Shown here: one piece after another, positions 6,965-14,588 of the stretch
Position numbering within the stretch: the stretch's first letter is position 1
How the letters are laid out: every line of letters starts with the position of its first letter
Source: UBA6181 sp016934015
GTDB lineage: Bacteria > Bacillota_I > Bacilli_A > Acholeplasmatales > Acholeplasmataceae
Assembly (NCBI GenBank): GCA_036584525.1
Contig: JAZHDG010000034.1
Coordinates: 1-24,234, forward strand
Reading direction: 5' to 3'
Length of the DNA stretch: 24,234 bases
Program-made: the position numbers and the translations under genes
The notes under the pieces: generated by a model
What the model saw: the letters and a program-made list of their open reading frames with translations, nothing else
The model's database searches: none
What the model was told of the DNA's origin: nothing

Positions 6965-8245
6965 ATGAGAAAAAGCAAATACTGGTACAAACTTGATAAT
7001 GCAGCTAAAATATTTCCTGCTGTTTCTCAAGATGAGCGGAGTAATGTTTTCCGTTTATCATTTTATCTTGATGAAATTATTGATCCTGATATTCTTGAAC
7101 AAGCTGTCAATCAAATACTTCCTCGTTTTGAAACTTTTTCGGTTACTTTAAAGAATGGACTTTTTTGGAACTATTTCTCCCATAATCATCGTTATTTTGT
7201 GGTTGAACCTGAAGTCGCACAAATCTGTAAATATTTTAAGCCTGAACAAAATAATGGCTATCTATTTAAAGTATATTATTTAGATAATAAAATAACACTC
7301 GAAACTTTCCACGCTTTATCAGATGGTTCTGGAGCTTTACAATTTTTAAAATCAATAACATTCACTTATTTTCGTTTAAGAGGGTTTGATATAGCGCCCG
7401 AAGGAAAAATTTTATCTGAAAAACCCTACTCAAAAAAAGAGAGTGAAGATAATTTTGTTTCCAATTATGATAAAACAAATAAATTGAATTTAAAAGAAGA
7501 TCGAGCCTATAAAATTACGGGTGAAAGTTTTGGAAGGCATTGGGTTTTACTCCTTAAAATATCTTTTAATACAAAAACATTCATAACGATGATTAAAGAA
7601 AAATACCAAGTCACACTCACTCAGTACTTAACAGCTCTTTTTGCATACAGTATTTACAAAGAGTCTTTAGATTTTGTTGGAAAGAAAAAACCGATTAAAG
7701 CATTAGTCCCTGTCAATCTAAGACCTTATTTTGATTCAATTACATTAAGAAACTTCTCACTATTTATTAAAGCTTCATATGATGCAGATAAACCAAAATG
7801 GACCTTTGAAGAGATGCTTGAAGTGACCAAAAACCAGTTTAAAGAACAACTTGATAAAAACATATTACATGGGCGAATTAGTGCACTTGTTGGCTTTGAA
7901 AAGAACTTCTTCATCAGAATTTTACCTTTAGCACTTAAAACTATTGCATTTAAAATTGGTTATAACATTTTAGGCGAATCGATTTCAACCGTTTCATTCT
8001 CGAATTTAGGGATTGTTGATCTTCCAGATAGTATGAAACATAAAGTTTTAGATGCTGATTTTGTAAATGCTGGCTATGGAATAGCAATGACAGGTATTTC
8101 AATCCATGATAAAACGAATATATTACTTGCTTCTCCACTCAAAGATTTATCGATCATGAATTTCTTTGTTCAACATTTAGTGGCTGAAGGCATCGATGTT
8201 ACACTTGATACGAATTACCGGGAGGGCTATGATGAAATATTGTAA
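6965..8245 (+). CDS. Alcohol acetyltransferase / condensation-domain-like acyltransferase
   Basis: The product is 426 residues. His116-Ala-Leu-Ser-Asp120-Gly121 is the HxxxDG catalytic motif of the chloramphenicol acetyltransferase/condensation superfamily, at the usual distance from the N-terminus. The N-terminal half opens with KYWYKLDNAAKIFPA and the C-terminal half contains VPVNLRPYF and the VSFSNLG block, both typical of the alcohol acetyltransferase/wax-ester-like branch. Such enzymes transfer acyl groups from CoA or carriers to hydroxyl or amino acceptors; donor and acceptor here are unknown. The frame is open from 6797, but ATG 6965 follows TAGGAGT and a TATAAT, so it is the start. 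The stop overlaps the next gene by about 14 bases, a sign of coupled translation and a joint role at the membrane. Confidence 0.8.
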   Translation: MRKSKYWYKLDNAAKIFPAVSQDERSNVFRLSFYLDEIIDPDILEQAVNQILPRFETFSVTLKNGLFWNYFSHNHRYFVVEPEVAQICKYFKPEQNNGYLFKVYYLDNKITLETFHALSDGSGALQFLKSITFTYFRLRGFDIAPEGKILSEKPYSKKESEDNFVSNYDKTNKLNLKEDRAYKITGESFGRHWVLLLKISFNTKTFITMIKEKYQVTLTQYLTALFAYSIYKESLDFVGKKKPIKALVPVNLRPYFDSITLRNFSLFIKASYDADKPKWTFEEMLEVTKNQFKEQLDKNILHGRISALVGFEKNFFIRILPLALKTIAFKIGYNILGESISTVSFSNLGIVDLPDSMKHKVLDADFVNAGYGIAMTGISIHDKTNILLASPLKDLSIMNFFVQHLVAEGIDVTLDTNYREGYDEIL

Positions 8246-8894
8246 AAATTGTCATGTCCACTATGATACAGATTTAGAACACTGTTTATTTTGCAACAAT
8301 GAACTCATTGAAGATCAAGATAAACCAACATATTATAAATTTTCACTCATTCAAAAAAAGCCTAAAGCACAATTCTTCTATCGCCTTTTTATATTTCTAA
8401 ACATTATCAGTGCATTAGTATCCATCTATGTCGATTATTTAGGTAGTTCACAACTTTCATGGTCGTGGGTTGTTGCTGTGACTAATGGTTATATTATGGT
8501 CATGTTTTTGATGATGTGGCCAGCATCGCCATGGACATCGAGGATTTCAAAAATTATGGTTGTTTCTGGTCTCACAATCATTTTATTAGGGTTAGCTATC
8601 AATGATTATGGCTGGGCAGTTGATTATGTATTCCCATTAACGCTTTTGATGAATATGTTATTATTATCTATCCTAATCATATTTAACCGAAAAAAATGGT
8701 TTGAATACTTTGGTAATTTGTTGATCATGTCGATCATTGGTTTAGTTCCTGGTTTATTCAATCTTTTGAACATTACAACTGTCACTTGGCCATCATCAGC
8801 TTCCTTCACTTATGCAGTGGTTACACTCTTAGGAATTTTCATCTTACCTTCGAAGTCAAGCCGTGAAGAGTTTAAACGAAGATTTCATATCTAA
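8232..8894 (+). CDS. Zinc-ribbon six-helix membrane protein (DUF6320-like)
   Basis: The protein is about 220 residues. The N-terminus has CKNC and, 11 residues later, CLFC (CxxC-x11-CxxC), a small zinc ribbon. Six hydrophobic helices follow, beginning FFYRLFIFLNIISALVSIYV and ending YAVVTLLGIFIL, so most of it is in the cytoplasmic membrane. I recall similar proteins filed as DUF6320 next to alcohol-acetyltransferase-like genes; the function is not known. GGAGG at 8221-8225 supports ATG 8232 (ATG 8229 is too close), which overlaps the end of the acyltransferase gene. The overlap suggests both proteins work on one product, for example acylating a membrane or exported molecule, but this is inference. 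It ends at the hairpin 8897-8922. Confidence 0.78.
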   Translation: MKYCKNCHVHYDTDLEHCLFCNNELIEDQDKPTYYKFSLIQKKPKAQFFYRLFIFLNIISALVSIYVDYLGSSQLSWSWVVAVTNGYIMVMFLMMWPASPWTSRISKIMVVSGLTIILLGLAINDYGWAVDYVFPLTLLMNMLLLSILIIFNRKKWFEYFGNLLIMSIIGLVPGLFNLLNITTVTWPSSASFTYAVVTLLGIFILPSKSSREEFKRRFHI

Positions 8895-8896
8895 TA

Positions 8897-8927
8897 AAAA
8901 ACCGTCATTTTTGACGGTTTTATTTTT
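8897..8927. terminator. Bidirectional terminator
   Basis: AAACCGTCA (8899-8907, extendable) pairs with TGACGGTTT (8912-8920) around TTTT, with A runs on the left and T runs on the right. It serves the plus-strand membrane protein gene and, on the minus strand, the CBS gene, whose stop it touches. Confidence 0.88.
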
Positions 8928-9378
8928 AATCAACATTATGCAAATGCTCTTCATTCGTTTGATTGATATGTGATTGTTTCTGATTCATTCGTTTCACCAT
9001 ATAATTAAAAATATCTTTACGTGTAATAATACCAATAAATGAACCGAAATCATCTAAAACTGGAACGAAGTTTTGTCTGGTAGCTACTTCGATAATGTCT
9101 TCCATATTCGTATGAATAGGTACCGAAACATTATCTTTATTACGCGGCACTTTTTTGACTGAGATTGATTCAGTTTTTTCAAAGTTCAACTGATTGTCTT
9201 TAATGTACCATAATAAATCCCCTTCAGAAAGTGTTCCTACATATGATCCCTTTCGATTTAAAATTGGGATCGAGTTGTAACGATAAATCTGCATTTTCTC
9301 GAGTGCCTGGCGAATCGTGTAGTCGTCGTAGATATAGGCGACTTTTTCTTTCGGTGTTAAACTAAATAGTACGTTCAT
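8926..9378 (-). CDS. CBS-domain pair protein
   Basis: The protein is 150 residues and consists almost wholly of two CBS repeats. The first includes YNSIPILNRKGSYVGTLSEG-DLL (about residues 33-58) and the second NFVPVLDDFGSFIGIITRKD (about residues 103-122). Such stand-alone pairs bind adenine nucleotides such as AMP, ATP or c-di-AMP and regulate a partner; neither ligand nor partner can be read from the sequence. A hydrophilic Gln/His-rich tail ends the protein. The start ATG has the ribosome site AAAGGAGA. It has its own promoter (9509-9537) and a downstream operator-like element that is almost identical to the one in front of ald, so the two genes are probably co-regulated despite lying 4 kb apart. 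Confidence 0.87.
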   Translation of the reverse strand: MNVLFSLTPKEKVAYIYDDYTIRQALEKMQIYRYNSIPILNRKGSYVGTLSEGDLLWYIKDNQLNFEKTESISVKKVPRNKDNVSVPIHTNMEDIIEVATRQNFVPVLDDFGSFIGIITRKDIFNYMVKRMNQKQSHINQTNEEHLHNVD

Positions 9379-9480
9379 GATTCTCCTTTTTCCTTTTAAA
9401 TATTCTTAAGATTGGGTAAAATGACGTGACCCTATTCATTTTTGCGCTTGAAAAAGTATGAATTTCATAAGTTAATTGAA

Positions 9481-9503
9481 TAAAATGTAAGCGCTTTTTT
9501 ACA
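9481..9503 (-). promoter_or_regulatory. Operator-like element in front of the CBS gene
   Basis: On the minus strand, TGTAAAAAAGCGCTTACA followed by TTTTA begins 5 bp after the -10 box, so it spans the transcription start. The same 23-bp element, 20 of 23 bases identical, occupies the same position in front of ald (13322-13344). The RCGY core and TTACA arm resemble a CcpA cre site but match it incompletely. Confidence 0.68.
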
Positions 9504-9508
9504 CTTTT

Positions 9509-9537
9509 ATTATAACATAGTTATAATGGTTTGTCTT
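9509..9537 (-). promoter_or_regulatory. SigA-type promoter of the CBS gene
   Basis: On the minus strand, AAGACA (9532-9537) is followed after 17 bases by TATAAT (9509-9514). The -35 matches four of six consensus bases and the -10 is perfect. The transcript would carry a leader of about 120 bases to the ATG. Confidence 0.75.
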
Positions 9538-9565
9538 AAAATAACTGAGATTTCACACAACTTAT

Positions 9566-9591
9566 AAAAAAAGGAGATCAATGACCTCCTT
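9566..9591 (-). terminator. Rho-independent terminator of gltS
   Basis: Read on the minus strand, AAGGAGGTCA pairs with TGATCTCCTT (one G-U pair) across a very short loop, followed by seven T. It starts just after the gltS stop. Confidence 0.88.
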
Positions 9592-9599
9592 ATCAACTA

Positions 9600-10967
9600 T
9601 TATATATTGACTCCTCTTTTACCACGCACAAGTAAGATGACCATAAATACAATGGTGTAGAGTGCACAACCAACTAGACTTAGCCAACTCCATAAAGTTT
9701 CATTAGGTGTTCCATAAGTTAATGACGGAATGAATAGAATCAAGAACAATGGGAGAGCCATCGTAATCGCTGTCCCAGAACCTAAGACCATTTCTTCTGC
9801 AACTGGTGTTTCCAAATTATTGTCAAGTCCCTTTAATAATGCTAAACCAGTTGACGCTACACCAGTTAACATACCAAATAATCCAATGAAATATTCATCT
9901 TGAAAATTGGAGTAAACTCTTTTTGTCATCATCTTTAAATAGAATAGTGTTGCAACTCCAGCAACAATGGACGTAATAATAAGTTGAAGCCCATAAGAAG
10001 CTAAGAAATCTAAAGTAATTGTTAAAACCGATCCAGCAATCATGATGTTAAAGGCAAACGAAGAAATATTGGATAACATGTAGTTATTTGTAATAAATCG
10101 GACATTTTTACCTTTTTTAGCCAAATATTTTAATATTTTCTTATAGACAAGAGCATACAATATACCAATGATAAAATTAAAACCTTTGAGTAAACCAAAG
10201 ATCGTATCACCAATACCACCAAGTGGCTTTAATAAATAGGTTGCTGCTAAAAGGGTTAAATAAACCAAACCATAAATGATAGCAATTATAACGACTTGTG
10301 TAGTTAATCCATCAAGAACACTAATTTCTTTGATGGTGTCAATTTCAACTGTTGTTTTATTCACTGAATCTTCAGAGAAATGGCGAACTTTTTCTTTTCC
10401 CTTTTTACGTGAAATAATATTGATTAGCGTAACACCAACGGTCCCCCCAAAAACAAATCCTAAGAACGCGTAAGAGACACCCAAGGTAGCTCCATTACCT
10501 TCCATCATCGGATTCCACATTTTACCTATTGAGATGGCTAATCCGGGACCTTGACCAAATCCTAAGGCAACGAGCATGCCTGACCCTACAAACTTATCTG
10601 AAAATAACAGAAACACAATTAAGATCCCAATGGCTGCTTGAAGCGCATATGTGGACGTAATAAGCATCCCTGTTGACCAAATTTTTTTCTTGATTTTTGA
10701 ATCATCACGTTTGAGAGCTAAAGAAATAAAACCGATGGCTAATGCATGATATACGATATAACCCATTTGATCCACATCAATAAAGGTATCTTCACCAATG
10801 AGTATAGGTGCGAGGACTAATGAAAATACAAGTCCAATGAAACCACCAAGTAATGCTGATGGGATAACGACTCGATTAAGTCCTGGAACCCAAGTCTTTA
10901 ATACTTTAGCAATAAAAATTAAAAAACCAAGTAACAAAAAATATAAAATAATGCCCCATTCTTCCAT
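9600..10967 (-). CDS. gltS: GltS-family sodium/glutamate symporter
   Basis: The protein has 455 residues, longer than E. coli GltS (about 400), but comparable with longer Gram-positive relatives. It is an integral membrane protein with ten or more helices. The family pattern is clear: an opening LLLGFLIFIAKVLK segment, LGFGQGPGLAISIGKMW in the first repeat, and VASTGLALLKGLDNNLETPVAEEM in the second inverted repeat; the paired glycine-rich hairpins form the substrate site. A polar loop near residues 185-215 separates the repeats. The transporter imports glutamate with Na+; relatives of this longer type may carry other dicarboxylates or amino acids. The ribosome site AAAGGAG lies within the end of the acyltransferase gene, two bases before this start, so they share a transcript. 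Confidence 0.86.
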   Translation of the reverse strand: MEEWGIILYFLLLGFLIFIAKVLKTWVPGLNRVVIPSALLGGFIGLVFSLVLAPILIGEDTFIDVDQMGYIVYHALAIGFISLALKRDDSKIKKKIWSTGMLITSTYALQAAIGILIVFLLFSDKFVGSGMLVALGFGQGPGLAISIGKMWNPMMEGNGATLGVSYAFLGFVFGGTVGVTLINIISRKKGKEKVRHFSEDSVNKTTVEIDTIKEISVLDGLTTQVVIIAIIYGLVYLTLLAATYLLKPLGGIGDTIFGLLKGFNFIIGILYALVYKKILKYLAKKGKNVRFITNNYMLSNISSFAFNIMIAGSVLTITLDFLASYGLQLIITSIVAGVATLFYLKMMTKRVYSNFQDEYFIGLFGMLTGVASTGLALLKGLDNNLETPVAEEMVLGSGTAITMALPLFLILFIPSLTYGTPNETLWSWLSLVGCALYTIVFMVILLVRGKRGVNI

Positions 10968-10969
10968 TG

Positions 10970-12100
10970 TTAATTGTTCTCCTTTAGGTATGTGATTGCA
11001 TCAAGGAATAGTTTGCAATCTTTGAGTTTGAGTAAATACGTTATATTGTTAACATCAAATGAGATGTATTGTTTTTGCGTTAATACGATTCCTTCAATTT
11101 CTTTTACCGGAAATGAAAACTCAACATTTTTTGTCTTAATGTGAAGCGACTGATGGATGAGTTCCAATTTTGATAGTCCAAGTGAAATTCTTTTGTTTTT
11201 CTTAAAATCTATTTCAAGCAATTCTCCAGATGAATACACAGGCTCTTTCAGTATATTTCTTAAGGCTTCTTTTTGTAAATGATCCCATGCTACTAAATTA
11301 TCAAAAGGCAAACCTTCTAAAAATTCATAGTCATTGATTGTTGCAATTTTTCCACATTCATGACAATATATATCATTTTTATCGGTCTCAATGGTTTGTG
11401 AATGATGACATATTGGACAATAATAAAGGTATGACTCAAGTCCAATAGCTTTTTGATTGGATCGATAGATGATTTTTTCTTTGCGATTCCAATCATAATC
11501 ATTAAACTTGATGGCATCTGATAATACTTGTTCAATTTGTTCTAGGCTGGCTTCAATGATTTGTTCTTTTGACATTAAAAGTTCATAATCAATTTGAAAA
11601 TGCCCTTTTTTTCTAAATTTTCCCCATCTTGGTGATGCTAAATATCCACCACTGATTCTAGCGTATACTAAATCTTCACCAACTTTTTTGACAAGTTTTG
11701 CAGTACTTTGAAAATCTGTCGGTGTCTCTTCACCAAAGTAAGATGAATTTCCTTCAGGGAAAATCATAATACCTCTCTTATCTTCTTTAAAAGCCTTTAA
11801 TATACTTCGGATGGTTTGAATGTCACTTTGACCTTTTCTTTTTGGAATAGAGGTCACAATCTTAGTTAATGCAAACCGCATGAGTGGTTGTGTATACAAT
11901 AGGTTTGCTGCAACTGGATATGGATAGTGTTTTAAGTTCATCCCCACATACAATGGATCATAGAGCGAAGCATGATTACCAACTAAAAAATAGGGTTCTT
12001 TGCGCTTAGGATCAAAATTATGATACGCAAACTTAAACTTAAATTTGGGATAAAATACGATGCGCAGGCCAAGTCGACCCAATTCTTCTCTTAGTCTCAT
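10970..12100 (-). CDS. PlsC-like 1-acylglycerol-3-phosphate acyltransferase with C-terminal zinc ribbon
   Basis: The product is 376 residues. The N-terminal two-thirds is an LPLAT domain: NHASLYD supplies the HxxxxD pair (His43, Asp48), and IFPEGNSS (about 113-120) is the acceptor-binding FPEG motif. After about residue 220 comes a Cys-x2-Cys pair (228, 231) and a second (246, 249), a zinc ribbon, then a beta-rich tail (ELLEIDFKKNKRISLG) of unknown function. PlsC enzymes acylate lysophosphatidic acid at the membrane; the zinc ribbon makes this a distinct subfamily whose acceptor could differ. The ATG at 12100 follows AAGGAGTAATGAT. A SigA-type promoter lies at 12121-12149, and gltS follows directly. 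Confidence 0.83.
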   Translation of the reverse strand: MRLREELGRLGLRIVFYPKFKFKFAYHNFDPKRKEPYFLVGNHASLYDPLYVGMNLKHYPYPVAANLLYTQPLMRFALTKIVTSIPKRKGQSDIQTIRSILKAFKEDKRGIMIFPEGNSSYFGEETPTDFQSTAKLVKKVGEDLVYARISGGYLASPRWGKFRKKGHFQIDYELLMSKEQIIEASLEQIEQVLSDAIKFNDYDWNRKEKIIYRSNQKAIGLESYLYYCPICHHSQTIETDKNDIYCHECGKIATINDYEFLEGLPFDNLVAWDHLQKEALRNILKEPVYSSGELLEIDFKKNKRISLGLSKLELIHQSLHIKTKNVEFSFPVKEIEGIVLTQKQYISFDVNNITYLLKLKDCKLFLDAITYLKENN

Positions 12101-12120
12101 ATCATTACTCCTTACGACCT

Positions 12121-12149
12121 ATTATACGCTATATGGTTTGAAATTCCAA
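12121..12149 (-). promoter_or_regulatory. SigA-type promoter of the acyltransferase-gltS operon
   Basis: On the minus strand TTGGAA (12144-12149), 17 bases, then TATAAT (12121-12126). It lies between the ald terminator and the acyltransferase gene, 21 bases before its start. Confidence 0.8.
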
Positions 12150-12163
12150 CTAAAATATGAACC

Positions 12164-12198
12164 ATGTAAAGAAAGGTGGCTTTCTTTTGAAAGCCACC
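12164..12198 (-). terminator. Rho-independent terminator of ald
   Basis: GGTGGCTTTC pairs with GAAAGCCACC as a perfect 10-bp stem around a four-base loop (12175-12198), followed on the minus strand by TTTCTTTAC. It lies just after the ald stop and separates ald from the acyltransferase promoter. Confidence 0.88.
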
Positions 12199-12206
12199 AT
12201 ATTAAT

Positions 12207-13310
12207 TTATCCAAGATGAACGTATTCAAGATTAAATGCTTCGCATACACCGATGCATGTGCAATTACCTTGATAGATATTGACCCCTAATTTTAAAGGT
12301 TCTGAACGATTCATCGCAATATCTAACCCTAAATCAGCAATCATTAAACCATATTTTAACGTTGCATTGTTTAAAGCAATCGTTGAAGTTCTTGGTACAG
12401 CACCTGGCATATTCGCGACAGTGTAATGAATAATACCATCGACAACATAAGTTGGATTATCATGATAAGTAGCTTTAGATACTTCAGTTGATCCACCTTG
12501 GTCAATCGCCACATCGACGATGACACTACCTGGTTTCATTTTCTTATAATATGAACGCTTAATTAATTTAGGTGCTTTTGCTCCTGGTAGTAACACTGCA
12601 CCGACGACTATATCAGCTTCAGTAACAGCATGTTCGATATTATCTGAACTACTAAATAATGTTTTAATACGATTACCGTAAATGTCATCTAGGTATGTTA
12701 ATTTGTTTAAATTGACATCCAACACTGTGACATCAGCACCCATTCCAACGAGCATTTTGAGTGCATTTTCTCCGACGACACCAGCACCAATAATTGCTGC
12801 CTTAGCTCCTGGGACACCTGGAACACCAGAAACGAGCACACCACTTCCGCCAAAAGGCTTTTCTAGATGTTTTGCTCCTTCAATAGCACTCAAGCGACCA
12901 GCAACTTCACTCATTGGTTTTAAACAAGGAAGTGAACCATCAGACAACATAATCGTTTCATAAGCAACCGCTTGTGTCTTCGATTGAATTAAAGCATGTG
13001 TTAATGCTTCATTTGCTGCTAGATGAAGATACGTATAAAGTAATAAACCTTCTCTAAGATAACCAAATTCTGATTCTAATGGTTCTTTTACTTTAACGAT
13101 CATATCTGATCTTTTCCATACATCTGCAGCTTTTTTAACGATTTCTGCTCCTGCAGCTTCATATTCTGCGTCTGTGAAACCCGCACCCATACCTGCATTA
13201 GTTTCAACTAATACTTGGTGACCATGGTGCACATATTCACGCACACTACTTGGTGTTAGACCAATGCGAAATTCATTGTTCTTAACTTCTTTTACAGTTC
13301 CTACAATCAT
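12207..13310 (-). CDS. ald: Alanine dehydrogenase
   Basis: The protein is 367 residues, the typical length of about 370. It catalyses reversible NAD-dependent conversion of L-alanine to pyruvate and ammonia in the cytoplasm. Key family residues are in register: Arg15 (EFRIGLTP), Lys75 (KVKEP), His96 (YTYLHLAANE), the NAD-binding GAGVVG (175-180), and Asp270 (VDVAIDQGG). The N-terminal MIVGTVKEVKNNEFRIG is classic. The ribosome site AAGGAGAG precedes the ATG at 13310. A TG-extended -10 (13350-13355) lies upstream, with the operator-like element at 13322-13344 between it and the gene. It is a single-gene unit with its own terminator. Use in alanine catabolism or ammonium assimilation cannot be decided from the sequence. 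Confidence 0.97.
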   Translation of the reverse strand: MIVGTVKEVKNNEFRIGLTPSSVREYVHHGHQVLVETNAGMGAGFTDAEYEAAGAEIVKKAADVWKRSDMIVKVKEPLESEFGYLREGLLLYTYLHLAANEALTHALIQSKTQAVAYETIMLSDGSLPCLKPMSEVAGRLSAIEGAKHLEKPFGGSGVLVSGVPGVPGAKAAIIGAGVVGENALKMLVGMGADVTVLDVNLNKLTYLDDIYGNRIKTLFSSSDNIEHAVTEADIVVGAVLLPGAKAPKLIKRSYYKKMKPGSVIVDVAIDQGGSTEVSKATYHDNPTYVVDGIIHYTVANMPGAVPRTSTIALNNATLKYGLMIADLGLDIAMNRSEPLKLGVNIYQGNCTCIGVCEAFNLEYVHLG

Positions 13311-13321
13311 GTTTCTCTCCT

Positions 13322-13344
13322 TAAAATGTAAACGTTTTCTTACA
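13322..13344 (-). promoter_or_regulatory. Operator-like element in front of ald
   Basis: On the minus strand, TGTAAGAAAACGTTTACA followed by TTTTA starts 5 bp after the -10 box. The spacing, orientation and sequence (20 of 23 bases) match those in front of the CBS gene. On the plus strand TGTAAACGTTTTCT fits the CcpA cre consensus at 13 of 14 positions. Confidence 0.7.
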
Positions 13345-13349
13345 GAAAC

Positions 13350-13358
13350 ATTGTAACA
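13350..13358 (-). promoter_or_regulatory. Extended -10 promoter of ald
   Basis: On the minus strand TGT-TACAAT is a TG-extended -10. The 17 bases upstream end in a T-rich stretch without a recognisable -35, as is common for extended -10 promoters. Confidence 0.6.
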
Positions 13359-13391
13359 TAATTCACGTATAAAAAAAATGACAAAATTGGA

Positions 13392-14012
13392 TTATTTTTC
13401 AATTTCGTCATAGATTTGTTGAAGAATGTTTATAAGTTGAGATTTGTTATTTAAAAGCATATGAATTTTCATTAAACCTGCCTGATTTTGCTCTGTATTT
13501 AACCATAATTTGAGATATCCGTTAGGACCATATTTTTCATTAATATGTGTGTATGCTCTTTCTAAATGTTCGTCTATCGTAAGTTGACCATAATGACTTA
13601 AGCCAAATTGAATGGTTCTTTTGAAAATGGTCAAAGGATCTAAATTTCGATCAGCTTCAGCGATGATTTTTCCATAAATGCTTCTTGGAGGATTTTCATT
13701 AGAAGCGCGATGATCTTCAATCGCTTCTTTCATTAAATGAATTTCTTCTGAATTAAAATATGATTGAATCATCTGATCACTCACTAGCATTTCGCCACCA
13801 ATGATATGGTGTATTTTTCGATCGATCAGTAAACCTAGATCATGAAAACATGCAATGACATAAACCATATCAAGGTTCACATGATAATCTCTCGCAATTT
13901 TTAGTGCATCATGGATTACTTGTTCAACATGTTCAATTTGATGAGCCTCATCCAAAGATTTGTACTTTGGAATAATTTGATGATGTAAATAGTCAAGAAG
14001 AATTTTATCCAT
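13392..14012 (-). CDS. HD-domain phosphohydrolase-like protein
   Basis: The protein is about 206 residues. The metal-binding HD pattern is present: His28 (HQIEHVEQV), His57-Asp58 (ACFHDLGL), a His at 101 (AIEDHRAS) and Asp121 (AEADRNLDP). These fit small HD hydrolases acting on nucleotides or phosphate esters; the substrate is unknown. An upstream TTG (14030) would add six residues, but the ATG at 14012 gives a normal N-terminus and an 8-base overlap with the Nudix stop. The ribosome site before it is weak (GAGAAAG), so translation is probably coupled to the Nudix gene. The partnership with a Nudix hydrolase hints at nucleotide-pool housekeeping. Confidence 0.83.
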   Translation of the reverse strand: MDKILLDYLHHQIIPKYKSLDEAHQIEHVEQVIHDALKIARDYHVNLDMVYVIACFHDLGLLIDRKIHHIIGGEMLVSDQMIQSYFNSEEIHLMKEAIEDHRASNENPPRSIYGKIIAEADRNLDPLTIFKRTIQFGLSHYGQLTIDEHLERAYTHINEKYGPNGYLKLWLNTEQNQAGLMKIHMLLNNKSQLINILQQIYDEIEK

Positions 14013-14418
14013 GTAGTTTCGCTTTCTCAAGAAGATTTCTAAAAATATGTTTGTCTGTTTCGTAGGTGAGTTTATTTAAGACATCATCTTGATCTACCCA
14101 TATTGCTTGATCAACTTCATCTTTTTGGAGAATTACCTGATCGGAAGTAGCTTCTGCAAGAAAATAGACCACTTCTTTTGAAACTGAAGGTCTTGGGTGA
14201 TAATTTGTGACATCTCTTAAATGCTCAAAAATTTTAATGTCTAACCCTACTTCTTCTTTAACTTCCCTTTTTGCGGTCATCAATTCACTCTCATTTTTTT
14301 CAACATGTCCTTTTGGAAACCCAAAATGTAGGCCAAAGCGTTGTTTAATGATCATAAATTGATAAGAATTTTGATGTTTTCTAAAAATGACTGCGCCGCA
14401 GGATTTTTCTTTCACCAT
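14005..14418 (-). CDS. Nudix hydrolase, Ap4A-hydrolase-like
   Basis: The product is 137 residues. The Nudix box is complete: Gly37, Glu43, then REVKEEVGL (51-59), the Gx5Ex7REUxEExGU pattern that binds divalent metal. The opening SCGAVIFR and the PKGHVEKNE stretch resemble diadenosine tetraphosphate hydrolases and related housecleaning enzymes; that substrate is probable, not proven. The start ATG follows GGGAGAT. It is first in a two-gene operon with the HD protein, transcribed from a promoter at 14449-14478. Its short intergenic region is shared with the divergent glgA. Confidence 0.88.
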   Translation of the reverse strand: MVKEKSCGAVIFRKHQNSYQFMIIKQRFGLHFGFPKGHVEKNESELMTAKREVKEEVGLDIKIFEHLRDVTNYHPRPSVSKEVVYFLAEATSDQVILQKDEVDQAIWVDQDDVLNKLTYETDKHIFRNLLEKAKLHG

Positions 14419-14448
14419 AAAACCATCTCCCGTCGCATATTTTCTTAA

Positions 14449-14478
14449 AGTATATCACAAGAACCTTTAAATCATCAA
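14449..14478 (-). promoter_or_regulatory. Promoter of the Nudix-HD operon
   Basis: On the minus strand TTGATG (14473-14478), 18 bases, then TGA-TATACT with an extended -10 (TATACT 14449-14454). It lies 31 bases upstream of the Nudix start. Confidence 0.68.
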
Positions 14479-14517
14479 TCACTATGCGTTAATTACAATG
14501 ATAAGTTTTATCTTTGG

Positions 14518-14546
14518 TTGCTAAAACCGGTTCCATAGTCTATAAT
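14518..14546 (+). promoter_or_regulatory. SigA-type promoter of glgA-glgC
   Basis: TTGCTA (14518-14523), 17 bases, then TATAAT (14541-14546). The spacer contains the 8-bp palindrome AACCGGTT (14525-14532), which could be a regulator site but is short enough to be chance. Confidence 0.78.
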
Positions 14547-14588
14547 TAAGTATATAGAATCATAAAATATAGACAAGAAGGTGATTCG

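Noticed and set aside
9379..9599. A small gene or riboswitch in the CBS-gltS gap
   Set aside because: The gap holds the promoter, operator-like element and gltS terminator; no ORF with a ribosome site and no riboswitch core was seen.
12060..12290. Plus-strand open frame across the acyltransferase-ald gap
   Set aside because: It crosses both a terminator and a promoter, starts inside the acyltransferase gene, and shows no family features.
13327..13340. A plain CcpA cre in front of ald
   Set aside because: It fits the consensus at 13 of 14 positions, but the matching CBS element shows a longer conserved unit with a displaced arm, so calling it simply cre would be premature.
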